Shown here one piece after another: positions 1 to 12,806 of a stretch of 64,000 nucleotides of DNA. Position 1 is the first letter of the stretch; every line of letters starts with the position of its first letter. The DNA lies in assembly GCA_002946415.1 (NCBI GenBank), contig NJPS01000044.1:744001-808000 (forward strand), given 5' to 3'. The position numbers and the translations under genes are program-made. Source of the DNA: Rutstroemia sp. NJR-2017a BVV2. Its lineage: Eukaryota > Ascomycota > Leotiomycetes > Helotiales > Rutstroemiaceae. The notes beneath the pieces were generated by a model, which was not told where the DNA came from, did not search any database, and worked only from the letters and a program-made list of their open reading frames with translations.

Positions 1-765
1 AAGAAAGAATCCACAGGATGTCATTCTCTTTGTCGGAAGTCCTGGCGCCGGGAAATCTACGTTCTATTGGAAGCAACTGGAACCCCTCAGCTATGCTAGG
101 GTAAATCAGGATATTCTCAAAACAGTATGCGTAGTATTCACCAGCCATCACAGAAGACAATCTAACGTCCGACGAGAGAGACAGATGTATCAAAGTCGCT
201 GGAGAGTTGTTGGGAGAGGGGAAATCTGTTGTCGTTGGTGAGCAGTCTACATTGTACCGCATAACGTCATGACAGCGAAGCTGATCTGCTCTAGACAACA
301 CCAATGCAGATCGAGAAGTTCGAAGTAAATGGGTAGCATTAGCTGCCAAGCATTCCGTGCCGATTCGTTGTGTTCACTTCGTCGCAGGCGCACAAATCTG
401 TGAACACAATGACGCTGTGCGAGCCCTTAATGGAACAGTATGTCTCTCCTCAGCTCCTCGAATTTCCTTGTGCCAATTGATTCTCGTAAGCATTGGCACG
501 AGAAACTTCAAGTGCCACATGGACGACTTTCTAATCCGACACAGATGAACCCAGAAAATCGATCGATACTTCCTAAGCTGGCTTTCACAGGCTTCTCATC
601 AAGATACCAAAAACCCGAAATGACCGAGGGTTTTCAGGATATCACAGAAGTACCGTTCAAGGTACGTCTCACTGCATTCCCCTGCATTTACAGCGCTGAA
701 GCCATTGCAAACAGTTCGAGGGTAGCGAGGCCCAACGAGAAATTTGGACTCAACATTGGATTTGA
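1..765 (+). CDS. pnk1: Polynucleotide 3'-phosphatase/5'-kinase, kinase half (5' end outside window)
   Basis: This is the C-terminal kinase domain of a bifunctional polynucleotide kinase/phosphatase, a nuclear enzyme that repairs 3'-phosphate and 5'-hydroxyl ends at DNA breaks. Exons read <2-124, 177-237, 295-437, 545-661 and 715-765. The first exon carries the Walker A loop GSPGAGKST followed by YARVNQDILKT. Later exons give the DNTNAD block, the PIRCVHF strand, AFTGFSSRYQ and the ending GFQDIT...FEGSEAQREIWTQHWI. All are family hallmarks in the right order. The introns (52, 107, 57 and 53 nt) have GT/AG ends; the first has a CTAAC branch point at 162, which removes an apparent stop. The N-terminal phosphatase domain must lie left of the window. 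The family is near certain; the first intron is inferred from reading frame. Confidence 0.92.
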
Positions 766-3489
766 AGCTTACATGATTGTACATTTTATTCGACAAATGC
801 ACCAGTCACTATGCACTCTGCAGCAGCCTTCACATGCTTCCGGTATTATCAGGAAGCTTACATTTATCCCGAATTTATCCTATTTCAACTGCGACTCATC
901 CAGTGGGTTACTCGGAATTTGATGAGCTGCAAGACCGCAAGACTGCAGCACCGCAACACCGTTGCAAAAGGCATGTCGGTAAATGTGCTTTACTACGATT
1001 GAAAGACTGTTACCGCAAGCCGAAGTGGAATCATTCTATGATGCAATGTTAAGCCTCTAGTCAGTCATGGTCCAGTATTGTATTAATTGAGTACTCAAGC
1101 ACATCATAGTTAACGTGTCAATGTTGCATATATCAACTTCCGACTTTACTTTTTACGGAGTACGTTTGTGCTTCTCTGATCTCTAACCTTATGTATTACT
1201 AATGCGAAGAAACGACGTTAAAATCCTTTGTGAACGGGGAACTCCAAACGAAAAACTCTAAATGATTAAATTGGGGAGGCTGGATGTTCTGGATCTCGTC
1301 GATCAGTTCTATCGGATCTATGGGCCAGAAGATTGTCACATGGATGCCTTAGAAATCCACCTTGCGTACCAGGCCAACCATAAGACTCTGCTCTTCGCGG
1401 AGTCAACTCGGAAGCACTTGTCTAGCATTTCTTTGGCATTGTAACTCCAGGTTGCGGATGTTTCTTAATCATTCCATGAATCGCTCACCACGAAAAGTAC
1501 TTACTTAGTTGTTCTCAATGGAACTACACAATCAAAAGACCTAGAGAGGATGGCTCAGAAGGCTTGCAAGTTGGTAGGGACTAATGTACAACACAAACCA
1601 CCCCTTTGAGCTGAGCCTGCAAATGGCCAATTGTCTTTGACCATATTTACACCGCGATATCAGTAACCTGGGAATCGGCATAGCGGTCTAATGAGCTGAA
1701 CAGTGCACTGTTTGCGGCAAGGATAAGTTAGACGACGAAGCATTCAGATTCGATCTATTCTTCTCTGTTCCTGGCTCATGGGGAACTAAAGCCTTCCAAA
1801 CCAACGAAAGAAATGGAGACACGGAGCGCACGATCGGCCTCCAATGAGGATCGAGCGGAATCTGCATCGTTCCTTTCCGCTCCCTCTGGTTGATTGATCA
1901 ATTAAGCAGACCAATTGCCTGTGCTGTGAGATCCGGATACTTGCTTTGTCACTCGCTTTACTAAGGATTTCGCATATAAATGCAACGGATTTATATCTAG
2001 ATGCAATATCAAGCTTCGGCTTGATGAGGTCATGCACTTCCCAAGCACACATCCCACGCCCTTTTCTCCTGTTGTACTGTATGAGGATGCAATAGCGAGG
2101 CGAAGAGAAGAGGCGCTGCTTGTGGCTGCGAATGTTTCCTTGAAACAACGAGAAACAACAATATTGCCATTGATTATTGGACCGCTGAAGTCGGTAGGTC
2201 GGGTACCTGCACCAGGATGTCTCAGACGTTGTGCGACACAGTCAGGGCAGAGCCTGCAAAGTTTTTGCAAAGCAAGGATCCCAAGCTCGTTGGTATACAA
2301 TGCATCCGCTCGTACTTTTGACACAGGGAAAAAGAAACCTTCTCGGAATGACTAACTACATTCATCATTGCCCAGGATTTGAGAATTACATGTCGGTTCC
2401 GTTTGCACAAATCTGTCAATCGCTTCATGAAGGAAAAGAAGCTTAACTTGCGTTGAATGTGACGAACCTTACGCAGGCGTAACGCCGTTCAAAGAGCAAA
2501 AATGTTGATGTCTGGAAAGCCTCTGACGTTTTGTCACCGAAGAACTGATTTCACCCACGATGCCATTCTCTTCCGACAATTGTTGAGTCACAAGAGAACC
2601 CTTATGACCCCGACTGAATCGTTAAACGGAAAGGCAACGAAGTTAGGGAAGAAAAGCTTTGAACCGTCGAGCTAATCTAGATATAGCCTTTTCATTAACA
2701 TCAACCGAAAACGGGTGGGATTTGGTCCACAGCTCTGGAAGAGAGCCGGCAATGCCTCTAGTGTTCGAGAATGCTCCACTCTTAACCTCATTATTGGGTC
2801 TCCCATCCTTTCGCCCTTTTCCTTTGGCCCTGCAAAAACTTAAGGCTGCTTACAGGCACTCTCTTGTCCGACGTGCCTTTGCCTGTTCCTATTTAATTGG
2901 AACGACTGGGATTACGGAAGAACAAATCGAAAGTTCCTGCTCCGACCGCCTATCGTCATCGGACAAGGTTCGCCTTCAAGAAGGTTCTGTCATGGATTCA
3001 TGGCCAACATGGCAACAACACGGCCCGTATGATAAATTGTTCTAGTTTTCACAGATATTCTAGACCTCCGAAATAGAGCTTGGATGAGGAACAGAGGTTC
3101 CGAATGCACTCCCGTGTGCTTTTTCTTAAGAATCAATCCGTTCTAAGAAGAGATTGTCGGAGGTCCGTCATGATATTTAGGACCAAGAACTTCCCTAAAT
3201 CTCTAGAGATGTCTAGGGGCATTTAGGGCACTTCTTCTCGCTCGGGGTCTACGCAGAACTCCTCGACCGACCGGCAAGTGAGAAGGAGTAATTGTAGAGA
3301 CGGACTAGATTACAGTGACCTCGGCAAGCTCTAGAACAGCTCTCCCTATTTAAGTATTATTCCTTTGGTTTGGACGGTATGCGTGGGCTAAGCGAACTAA
3401 TCACCCCCAGCTCCGAGACTCATATGCCTGAGTAGGTAAAGTGTGCACGTAAATATCATCCTTGGAGATGAACGAGTGGGCCAAGGGAG

Positions 3490-3525
3490 AGCCATGAAGC
3501 CTTCCCGCTGCCGAGCTTCATGGCT
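3490..3525. repeat. Perfect 11-bp inverted repeat (hairpin)
   Basis: AGCCATGAAGC at 3490-3500 is the exact reverse complement of GCTTCATGGCT at 3515-3525, with a 14-nt C-rich loop between. It lies in gene-free DNA. It could be a structured RNA element or the footprint of a small inverted-repeat element. No U-run follows, and bacterial-type terminators are not expected here. Confidence 0.7.
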
Positions 3526-3839
3526 TTCTGTCTGGCGAAAAAGTTTAGACGCAAGTTGCAACGGTCGATGAGTGTTAGTGTCTTAGTGTCTACAAAGCGT
3601 ATGCACAAATTGAGAAGTGGGTATCTTCATCATGCCTGTGTGTATACTGGGAGTGCTATAGCGTCGGAAAACCCTAGCTGTTCATAGAATGAATGGGGGG
3701 AAATACAATAAACAAACTCCACCCCAATTCCAGTGCCATGGGAATTAGTTACTCCGTACGTCCAGGTAGAGACATATTTCGTACATACAACTTTAGACCT
3801 GCGACCTGCGACTTGCGACCTACAACGAGTCTTGCCTAT

Positions 3840-4603
3840 CACTCATTCTCTATCTTCTTCTCCATCTTTCTGGTTCTCAATCCTCTTGTCTTTCCTTTTT
3901 CCTCTCCTTCTGACTTGTGTCTTCCAACTCTTTCTCCCTCATATCCACTTTACAGCCCAATTGCAGTCAGTCATCCAGTCAGACTTCACCAGCAACCTCG
4001 ATAATCCCCCCTTTCACCGTCGCATCGTGTCACGTACAGTAACTCACGCACACCTTTACTCCGCTATTTGTCCAACAATACAATCATTCCCCAAGATAAT
4101 ATTGAATTACCCAATCATCGTAAGTGTCACAAAGTCCCCGAGAGCTGCATGTCTTTTCCAAAGCTATCCTTCACGTGAGGAGCCTGAGAGGACTTTACCC
4201 CGGTTTGGTGTGCGGGAAAGTTGAAAAAGCAATATCTGATTGGTAGTATCAAGAAAAGTTCGCATCGCACCCCAGAGTTCCCAACCACGCATTCAACCTC
4301 CATATCCATACAATTGTCCCAGACTCCCACCGATTACCTACGTGGTCCTCTCGAAAACGCATAACTTGGAAGCGTCCACGTATGATTGTGAACAAGGTAC
4401 TTGTGCAGTCCTTCTCACTCGGTACCGCTACATCAAGCCATCGGAAAAGAAAAGAAAAACAGTATCCTCGCATTATGTTATCAATCGCACTATAAACCCG
4501 CACCCCGTCTTTTTTTCCAAGTACACAGTCGGTACATCCGTACATTACAAGCTTGGATGCTTTGGAGCTCTACACAATTTCTACTTACCTACACATAACA
4601 ACA
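3840..4603 (+). promoter_or_regulatory. CT-rich leader/promoter of the 4604 gene
   Basis: Long pyrimidine tracts on the + strand (for example 3841-3930) run toward the start codon at 4604, as is common for fungal core promoters and 5' leaders. A strong donor-like GTAAGT lies at about 4120, so the leader may hold a 5'-UTR intron. No TATA box is obvious. The assignment rests on position and composition only. Confidence 0.4.
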
Positions 4604-6363
4604 ATGTCGACCAGAACGTCCAGAGAGTTGGAACTCCCGGTGAGGATTGCGGACCGGGAAGCTCGAGAATCCTTACCAGAACTGGATATGCAGCTTTGCA
4701 CATCAATCTCTACTCAGAACTCGTCCACATCGGACCTTCCTTCGCCAGTCACGCCGACCTTTTCCACTCGAGGACATCTTAGAAACTTAAGCTCAGTTTC
4801 CTCAATCGAATCTCAGTATCTCAGTGCCTTCATGGAAAGCCCGTCGTCCCCTACATTTTCAAGCAGCAAATCTGGCAAACGATCCTTACCCGATGTCAAG
4901 GAAGAGCTTGGTGAGCGGGAAGAGGAGTATGAAGACGACGAGGAGGAGACTGACTGCGACGAGCTTTATAATTGTTTGTGTAAGTTCGTGTTTTTGTTTA
5001 CCTTATTTTGTTGATATGTGGGGTATTCCTCATTGCGAAACAGGATTCATTGGAGCGACATGGCTAATCATCCTTGTTTCTCGTGATCACAGGCGATGAA
5101 CAATACTGTTTGCACAGCGAGACCTCTATGGCGCAAAGTTCGGTTCAACTCGCCACCGGCGGCCAGGACTTCGACTACGACCTCTCCGACGGATTCTTCA
5201 GCGACGGCGAATTCTCTTTAAGCAACAAGTACAAAAAGAGAAGGGCAAACGAATCGGCGCTCAATGGACTTACGACACGATTCGGCACAAAGCTACCTTT
5301 GTTTGCGCGGAAATGGGGCACCAAGAGAGCTGCAAGCTCGTCGGCATCTATTGCGTCCGACCTCCAACGCGACAATGCAACCTCAAGAGCAGCCTCGAGT
5401 AGATCATCTTCAAGGTCAAACTCTGGGCGCAGAGCTCTTAATTCCACCTTCGAACCTCAATTGCCACCTACCCCGACCAGAAGCCTTTTCGAACATCACG
5501 ACGATGGCTCTACAACGTCGTTTATCGATATCGAGCGAGCGAATAATAGTTCGTCCAACGATGACGAGGGATTGGCTTCCACGCCATTACTTCCACCGCT
5601 CATGACCGACATTTTCGGCGACAAGCACATGAAAATGCAATCGCCGCTACAATCGCCTTCTGTCGCTGACTACGATCCTTTCTCAGGAACCAAGAGCCCA
5701 ATGGATGGAATCACTACGCCCCAATTACCAGGAATGCCTTCGCCGCCTTTGAGTACGAAACCATCCTTCTCATCCTTCCACCGATCAAACCTTAGATCCG
5801 GATACCTAGTTCCCTCCTCCGAGATTCCTCCTATTCTGATTGCGGACGCAAACGACGAATGGGCTGATAAGCTAGGCCATGCGAACTTCACCATTCACCC
5901 TGAGCCTTACGTCCCAGAGACCTTTGACCTTGAAGCTTGTCGACAACTTCGCGCAAACTGGGATCTCGCTCGTTGCAACTATACCAAGCACCTCGTACGC
6001 ACTGGTGAACACTATGGAGTCACTTCGAAGACCTACAAGTTGACGGAAGAAAAATGGGCCCAGATTGATACACTCTGGAGAAAGCACAACGAGCTTACCA
6101 TTGCCAATACCGCCGACAATGACGATGCATTTGCGACATTGACGCACAGTAGTTTTGGTGACGGCTCAGGCAGCAATGTCATGACCAAGATCCCATCCTT
6201 GAACGATGCTCGCAGTGAAGGCAAATTCCCTCAACTTGGCGATGAAGATATCGTGGGCCCAATGGTTCAAGCCGCAGCGCAATTTCGACGCAATCCTAGC
6301 AAGAAGGCGAAGCTTTTCCGCTTCATCACAGAAAAATTTCCCGTCGGACTAGGAAAGGCATGA
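4604..6363 (+). CDS. Conserved fungal serine/proline-rich protein, function unknown
   Basis: Two exons (4604-4979, 5093-6363) give 548 residues; the 113-nt intron splits a Cys codon within DELYNCLC...DEQYC. The earlier AG at 5043-5044 would create a stop, so the later acceptor is used. The N-terminal half is low complexity (Ser, Pro, acidic), with an acidic run EEEYEDDEEETDCDE near residue 108 and Ser/Arg tracts near 200. A compact C-terminal block (about residues 385-455) rich in Trp, Tyr and charged residues, with EPYVPETFDLEACRQLR and KLTEEKWAQIDTLW, is the likely conserved module. I recognise the type as a widespread uncharacterised Pezizomycotina protein, but no catalytic motif is visible. 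It ends KKAKLFRFITEKFPVGLGKA, a basic tail. Confidence 0.85.
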
Positions 6364-8280
6364 ACGAATCCAAACGGAGCATTTCATAGAGGCTCTTAGA
6401 CTCTCACGAGCTATTGTTTTTTATCTTATTTTTGTTTTGTTCTGGCAGTGGTTGATGGTTGTACCTCCCACATACTAACGACCTTATGACTGAAACGAAT
6501 TTTCATTATACCCAACGCTCTTTAGCCATCTACATTCCTTCAATGCAGATCAGCGCTCTTTTCCTATCATTTACAGTTATCACTCTTCTTGTTTATTGTT
6601 TAAATCTGTTTCATAATGTGCATTTATTTACTATATGTATTTGCTTTTGGTACTCGGTGTACAGCGGGAGCTGGAGCGCAAAAAAAAATTCAATACCTGG
6701 CTGGGTCTAGATTGGCTGGCTTGGAGAAGGGGGTTGGGAGCTTGGATATCGGCATTGCATCAATGGGAAGGAACAGGAAAGGACTGGAAAATACTTGGCG
6801 TAGAATAGGACCTCTGGATAGAGTCCTGAGAATATCTGTGCGCCTCTTTTTTGTGTAATATATCGGGGGTGATGGATAGGGAAAAGGGGTGCGATATACC
6901 AGATGGGGGGGATCAGGGAAGAGATAGCACGGGGGTCGAGTTCACCAGGATTAAGCAATTCTGTCGAACATGACGGATTAAGGAATGGATGGGTTGGATC
7001 GAAGAGCAGTGGATGAAAGACAGCCTACTATCTTGAAATCATCTCTTCAACAAAGAATTTCACCGGGGAAAGGCTGTGTATAGTCTACTTGGAGTGGGGG
7101 GTGTTGAGTGTAAGCAGTGGATGAATCAAACGGCGGATCAATATTCTAGTAGCTAGATTACCTTACATAGGAGATCTAATCCGACCAAAAAAAAAAGGAA
7201 AAGTTCATCAAATTTCTCTCCCAACTCTGCACGAACCGTGACATTTAGAAAGCCCATCTTTAGAGTGCTTACAGTATCCAAGTGAACAACCTACTCATCA
7301 ATCCCCGAATCGCAAGGCACTCAAATACACCTCAGCAGTAAACCTTACAGTATAGACCCCTTCGTCATCACCCAAATGGTAAAAGGCAAAAAAGGATGAG
7401 TGATCACATTTCCGTTTCTTCCACCCACCGACATCATCCACCGCCCCCACTCGAACTTTCATAGAGTACAAGTCGAGTCGAAACATTGGTACCCTAATCG
7501 AAAATTCAAATTCTTTCTTTTCACAGTCACACCACAGCATAAAAATTCTTTCGCCACCACGCGCACGAGGGCGGGGAAAAAACTCAAATCCAAAAGGTAA
7601 TTTGGGACAGTACTTGTACCTGCATGCGGGTGTGCTCGCACAAGAAGAGGGAAAATAACGAATCTCAATCTGGTTTTTCTGGCATATATCGGCGTGGTAT
7701 GGGTGCATGTATCTCTTTTCGAGAGGAGGCTTGGGGCGCTCCTTGCGTTTGGCTGTACCATGGAGGGGATATGTAAGGTAAGGTAAGGGTAACTGGAAGT
7801 AGAGGTACTCCTCACATGAACGCCCTGCAGTAAAAATACAGTAAGTAGTACAGCGTAGTACTTTCTTTCTCCCTCAATTCATCCGTCCACATTGGACTCC
7901 CACATCCCATCCACATCCCAACATTGCGCAAACTTCCCAAAAAGGCAATATCTCAATCATCCCAAAACCGAACGACTCAGGAAGAAAAAGAAACAAACAA
8001 ATCGGACAAGCCTTCAAACTCCCCCTTTCCGCCCCCGAAACTCAAACGCCTTTCCCGAGGTCCTTGGTTTCCCTTTTTCCAGGCATCCAGGTCTCTCCGT
8101 GTTCTGCTTGGACCGGTCTGTGTAGCGCGCACCACGTTTTTTTCTCTCGTTTGGAAACGACTCAGTACGCTGCTGCGCTAGAGAGCGATTACGTACGGCT
8201 GTTGCTACTGTACTTGCTACGACGGTGGGGGTTGAAACGAGCTACGGGTTGGTGCTCGGATGGTTTGGGGTTGGGTGTTT

Positions 8281-8292
8281 TACTGTACAGTA
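8281..8292. repeat. 12-bp palindrome TACTGTACAGTA
   Basis: TACTGTACAGTA equals its own reverse complement and is followed by CTGTG. Related ACTGTA/TACAGT words recur nearby (7830-7860, 8205, 8500). It could be a dimeric protein-binding site, but chance is not excluded. Confidence 0.45.
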
Positions 8293-8773
8293 CTGTGTGA
8301 ATCCCGTCTTGTTGCTATTTACGGTAGTTGCGTTGAATTCAGGGTGGTCGGACGGAGTGAGGTCAGAATAATGTATGATGCAAGGGGTAGGGACGGGGAG
8401 GGGGGGAAATGGGAGGATGGGAAAGAAGAAGGTACGTTCCGCTTGTAACTGTGGGATGAGGTGAGGGTGAGGTGAGAGTGAGAGTGAGATAGACAGATAC
8501 TGTAGATGTTGGTACGTCAGCTTGACATGATCGTGTACTTACTACCTCTGTGGGTTTTGGCGATTATGGATGATCACTGCAACTGCAAAGTGAAGGTATG
8601 TGCATTCACCTTACCTTACCTCAGTTCGCCTTGTGCGAAGGTTGAACGAGCGGAGTGAGTAAGTGCTCGCTCGCCCATTGTCTGAGGGCGAGAGGCAGCT
8701 GGCTACTCCAGCCAACGCTCTGCTGCTACCATTGTGGCAATGAGGGGTATTGCCTCCTCATTCAATTTCTTTT

Positions 8774-8793
8774 GATGCGATGCGATGCGATGC
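8774..8793. repeat. Microsatellite (GATGC)x4
   Basis: Four perfect head-to-tail GATGC copies, in non-coding DNA. Confidence 0.9.
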
Positions 8794-11269
8794 AATTCAA
8801 CTCATTCCGTCCAGACTTGCACTTGCAGGTGTAACTCGGAACGTTGATACTGCTGTGAAATTCGATGGCGTTCGGGATCTTCTTCGTGTCGTACTACCTT
8901 GGAACGACGGCCCAGCATGCTGCTCTTCTCGAATAAGGATATTCTATTTCAAGAGTCCCGGCACAACATATGCAGTGCTGATGATAGGGTATGGGATATG
9001 TGCGAAGGGATTTACACAAATTTAAAAGCCGTACGCTTTTTGATTGATAGGGAATTTTTTCTCGAAAGTCGAGTGACTTCTTGCATGCTGATTTTTCTTC
9101 GTCCGATATATGGATTAGTCGTCTGACTCAGATGTATTGGATGTACTCGTACATACTGCGTATTTCCCTCAGTTATATTTTATTACTGTCTACGTGATAA
9201 GACTGGCCAAGGATAGGGTCGTCTTGCAGATGCAATGTGTTGCTGCTGTATGTATGTAGGATGTTTTATTGAAAATCTCCCAGGGCACGACTTTCCTGGA
9301 ATGTCATTCTCACGCTCTCATATGGTATTCTTGTCAATCACCTCTCGACACATGGAGATACATAAATACAAACCATCTACCAGACTACCTATACGCCTCT
9401 GGGCTGTGAGAAATTGGAAGAATGATACTCTGCATCCTGTACAGTACATTTTCAGGACAAAAACGTTGGCAGTTCTACGGATTTCTCCGAGCAATCCAGT
9501 AATGCCACAACGTACCACGCCGTACCACAAAGTAAAGTATCCTCCGCTGTACAAGAACAATGTCCTTTTGACATCGGCGAGTTTTCCCGCGGTGGCTTGC
9601 TCGCCTGCTTACTGCAGTCGCAGCGGCGGCTCGCCAAGAATATCATATGATAGTCCGCCGGGAAGAACTGCACATTCTGTCTGCAGGTACACACGGCACT
9701 TAAGCCTCCCAAGTCCAGGACGCGAAAGCCGAGAATTCTTGTGTGCTTTTCTGGGTGGGTTACACATGAGCCCATTCAGGGCTTGCACATGATGTGGCGC
9801 GTTTGCTGCTTGGCTGCTCGCGAAAAGTTGGCTGATATATCGAGAGCAGCCATCCCCAACAGTTCCCAGACCATTGCGATCCTACATATTCAACCTCAAG
9901 CATGCGGAGCAGCATATGCCAGTCAACAGACTCGAGCCTAGATTCATCCGCTGTGTCCATCGGTTCGTGTCCAGAACCCGGCTCGGCTTTCCAGAAACGA
10001 ACTCCCTCCGGTTCACATGCAATCAGGTAACTGCACGCAGCGAATCCATGTCTTCTAACTTGCCCTCACTACTTTCGTCCATTCGGCTTCAATGAAAATG
10101 CCTACCAAGCTAGCTACAGTAGCTCTGAGCGGCGAACTCTTACCCAAAGCGTGGGGAAATTTCTCGCTCCTCTCTCATAGGTGCAAAGAAAGAAAAACCA
10201 ATAAATTCTGCACATCAGAATCCGGTAATTCCCCAATTTTTCTGTTTCTTTTCCACTCGAGGCCTGTTCCTTTTGGCTATTTCCTGTTATCATGTCATGA
10301 AATTCACAATTCTCATGCATGATTGCGTAAGGCGAAGCGAGGGAGCGAAAGAGATTTTCAGGTACTACTTTAGTAAGTATGCCTGCCATGTGAGTGCAAG
10401 ATGGGGTAAGTGTGAAAACAAGCATGATTCGACCTCAATCAGGATTGCTGGCACGCATCCGTGACCCCACAGGTTCGGTTCGTCGGTCGGATCCGGGTAA
10501 AATATTTGATGGGTGGGTGGGGAAGGCGAGGAGTTTTTCGTCCTTCTGTTTGGGTGGGGCGATGAGCGGCTAGGTGGGTTGGTTGGATGGATGAACGGAC
10601 GAGTCGTTTGTCGGATGGATGCGAGATGCAACGGCCGTTGCCGGAGTAGGAAGGAGGGCTTTTGGCGTGGGTTTAGAGATGCTGTAGATAAGTACGGAGG
10701 TACATACGGTTGATGTATGGGCAGGGGTGTCGACAGGAACTTACTGTATGGTGAAGATCTATTCTGCTCGGTGTGGACGACGACGCCAACGGTGATGATA
10801 GGATAATCATGGTGATATGAGATACGTCACTGATTCTGACTTTGCATCTTGCTAGTCCACGGCTCGGGCTCGGAGGAGAGGAAGTCGATGTCGTGTCATG
10901 ATATCAAGGCTTCTGTCAATTCCAGTAATGATACGGACAAGATGCAGCCGAGGGTTCTTCGCAACAGATTGCAGAATTGACACTATCGTCTTGTCGAACT
11001 TAGTGTACCTGCCTATGATGGAGTCCGAAGCCATGAAAGACCTGAACAGCTTGGAGTCCAGTTCAGTTTACTTTGAGCATAGAGACACAGAATGCCCACT
11101 CGTTTTGGATCGCAGAGCTCCTTTGCGACCTCTATAAACAACGTTTGATGCTTGACCACTCAAAATCTAAATGTGCAAGTCCCTCTTGCACAGCTTGTGC
11201 GGTTCTATTTCGTACCCAGTCCTCTCTGAGGTAGACATACACAATTACTCCAAGCAGAATAATGGTCTT

Positions 11270-12806
11270 CTACAATGCATCCTCCTCGTTCCCTTCTCCG
11301 TCATCGTCATCGTCTTCGTCCTCATCGTCATCATCACCACCACCACCTTCCCCATCTTCATCCTCCTCGCTACTCGACGTACCAGATCCCTCACTCTCCC
11401 CCTCGCTTCCAGGATCATAGTCCTCTTCATCCTCATCTTCTTCGTCCATAGCAGCTTGTTCGGCCTCTGCAGCCGCTCGTTCCAACTCTCCAGCTTCGGC
11501 ATTCCCTACCACGTTGCCTTCATCATCTTTCATTACATTGACGTTCAATCTCTTGGCCTTTCTTTGCTCGGCCATACTCTTGTCTTGCAGACCATGTCTC
11601 TTAACGAATTCGTCTATCCCTGCAAAGTCTTCTTGGTCGATCATCTGAAATTCAACCTCCTCTGTAGCGTCCTCTCCTCCCGGTGTTGACATGTCGATTT
11701 CGATGGAGAGGTTAAAGGTACGTTGTAGCACACTCGTATATGACACCGCAGCTATTCTCTCGTGTGGTAAGAATAGTAGTGGTTTCTTGTATCCCCATAG
11801 TATGCCTGTCGGAAGGAAAAATAGATATCCATCCTTCGATCCTCTGAATCCACTGACATGCACCGCTTTCTCGCTCGGTCGGTGACTCTGTCTGATTGCA
11901 CTGGAGAAGATTTTTGGATCTGCTTCTGTGATCTTGATACCATTCCCAGCAGCCTTTAATCTAGTACTGAGGGCCCAGTTGAAAAGGGTCTTGAAATCGT
12001 CGGAGACCGATGCCGCGGCCGAACTTTCTGAGCCACTAATAGTTCCTGGCTTGGGCGCTGCATCTGGAATGGTGAATACGATGGGTTCTGGCGTGGGTAC
12101 TGAAGATGCTGAGGGCTTTGCAGGAGTTATGATCGAGTTTTTGGGAAAGAGGATGTAATTGTATTGCTTTTGAGCTTTCTCGGGTACTGGTAGACAAAAC
12201 GCATATTCTGAACGTAATCGTATTAGCAAGTTACTTGACAGCAGTCGATCGAGAAGTACCTATGTCTTTCCATGCATAGCTGATGCCTTGTACAGGATCT
12301 TCAGAAGTAGGAAGTCGAGCGTATAGATGTGTTGATGTAAAGCACAGGGTATATTTCTTTCTTTGAGGTATGACGACTGAAATATCTTTTATCTCTAATA
12401 AAACTGGATCGTTCCCACTCGCAGGTGCGCTTGCAGCATCATCTGAGTTGCTACTTGCGCCATTCGGCGCACTTCTCGTTGCGAGTGTGTCGTCTATGCG
12501 GCGCTTCTTCGCGGCTGGCTCTGGGGATTGCTGAGATATCGCCTCAGAGACGTAAAGGGATATTTGATTAAAGAGTTCGATGTACTCTGGGCCAGCTATT
12601 TGCTTGGGTCAGCCATAGGCAATAAAGAATAGAGAGACGAAAAGTGATATTTCCAAGTTCTTAGAGAATGAACAGATCATATATCTTGATCCTTAGCAAG
12701 CTACGAAATTGCGCTTACCTTGCGATGCTGCGGTGATGGCAGACTGTAAATCAGGACGGGGATGAAAGGCTTTTTTCAAACTTGCCTGATCTAATACAAT
12801 ACCCAT
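11270..12806 (-). CDS. RTT106: Histone chaperone Rtt106
   Basis: Three exons (12806-12719, 12595-12260, 12207-11270) give 453 residues, close to the yeast length of 455. Rtt106 binds H3K56-acetylated H3-H4, deposits it behind replication forks and helps regulate silencing and histone genes. The N-terminus ([14 protein letters not shown]) and the nuclear-type basic patch [10 protein letters not shown] come first. The tandem PH-like core follows with [10 protein letters not shown], the [18 protein letters not shown] strand and [10 protein letters not shown]. About 60 residues of Asp/Glu/Gly/Ser form the C-terminal tail (11275-11460 on the + strand reads as CATCCTC repeats), the usual histone-binding acidic end. 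The introns are 123 and 52 nt. The first intron acceptor is chosen because it restores [10 protein letters not shown]. Confidence 0.93.

Larger units (their letters stand above)
766..4603. other. 3.8 kb without a credible gene
   Basis: No reading frame here joins into a recognisable protein. Short open frames at 1262-1444 (+), 1902-2324 (-), 2032-2355 (+) and 2659-3045 (+) overlap on both strands and match no family I know. Around 1262-1600 two neighbouring + frames look mildly coding-like: a 60-residue piece, then a shifted piece containing TYLVVLNGTTQ. They may be a decayed gene. The stretch also contains a perfect hairpin at 3490-3525 and a CT-rich leader near the right end. Confidence 0.5.
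6364..11269. other. 4.9 kb gene-empty gap between convergent genes
   Basis: Both flanking genes point inward, so no promoter is needed, yet nearly 5 kb holds no supportable coding exon on either strand. The longest open frame (9235-9792, +) is Cys/Pro/Ser-rich and family-less. Visible elements are an A-run at about 7189, repeated CTGTA/TACTGTA motifs (about 7830-8300), a 12-bp palindrome at 8281, G/T-rich GTGAG repeats at 8455-8490 and four GATGC units at 8774. A long 3' UTR, an lncRNA or decayed sequence are all possible. Confidence 0.5.

Noticed and set aside
125..176. Apparent frameshift/stop in the PNK kinase domain
   Set aside because: A 52-nt intron with GT/AG ends and CTAAC branch removes it and joins ILKT to RDRCIKV, so the gene is intact.
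1902..2355. Overlapping frames on both strands (140 and 107 codons)
   Set aside because: Neither reads as a known protein and each could be a shadow of the other or chance.
9235..9792. 185-codon open frame on the + strand
   Set aside because: Cys/Pro/Ser-rich mix without motif, no introns or start context; overlaps minus-strand frames; not supported.
10470..10500. GGTTCGGTTCG stretch considered as a tRNA T-loop
   Set aside because: No matching acceptor or anticodon stems within 90 bases on either side.
11275..11460. CATC/CTCC-rich tract considered as a microsatellite
   Set aside because: It encodes the acidic Asp/Glu tail of Rtt106, a family feature.
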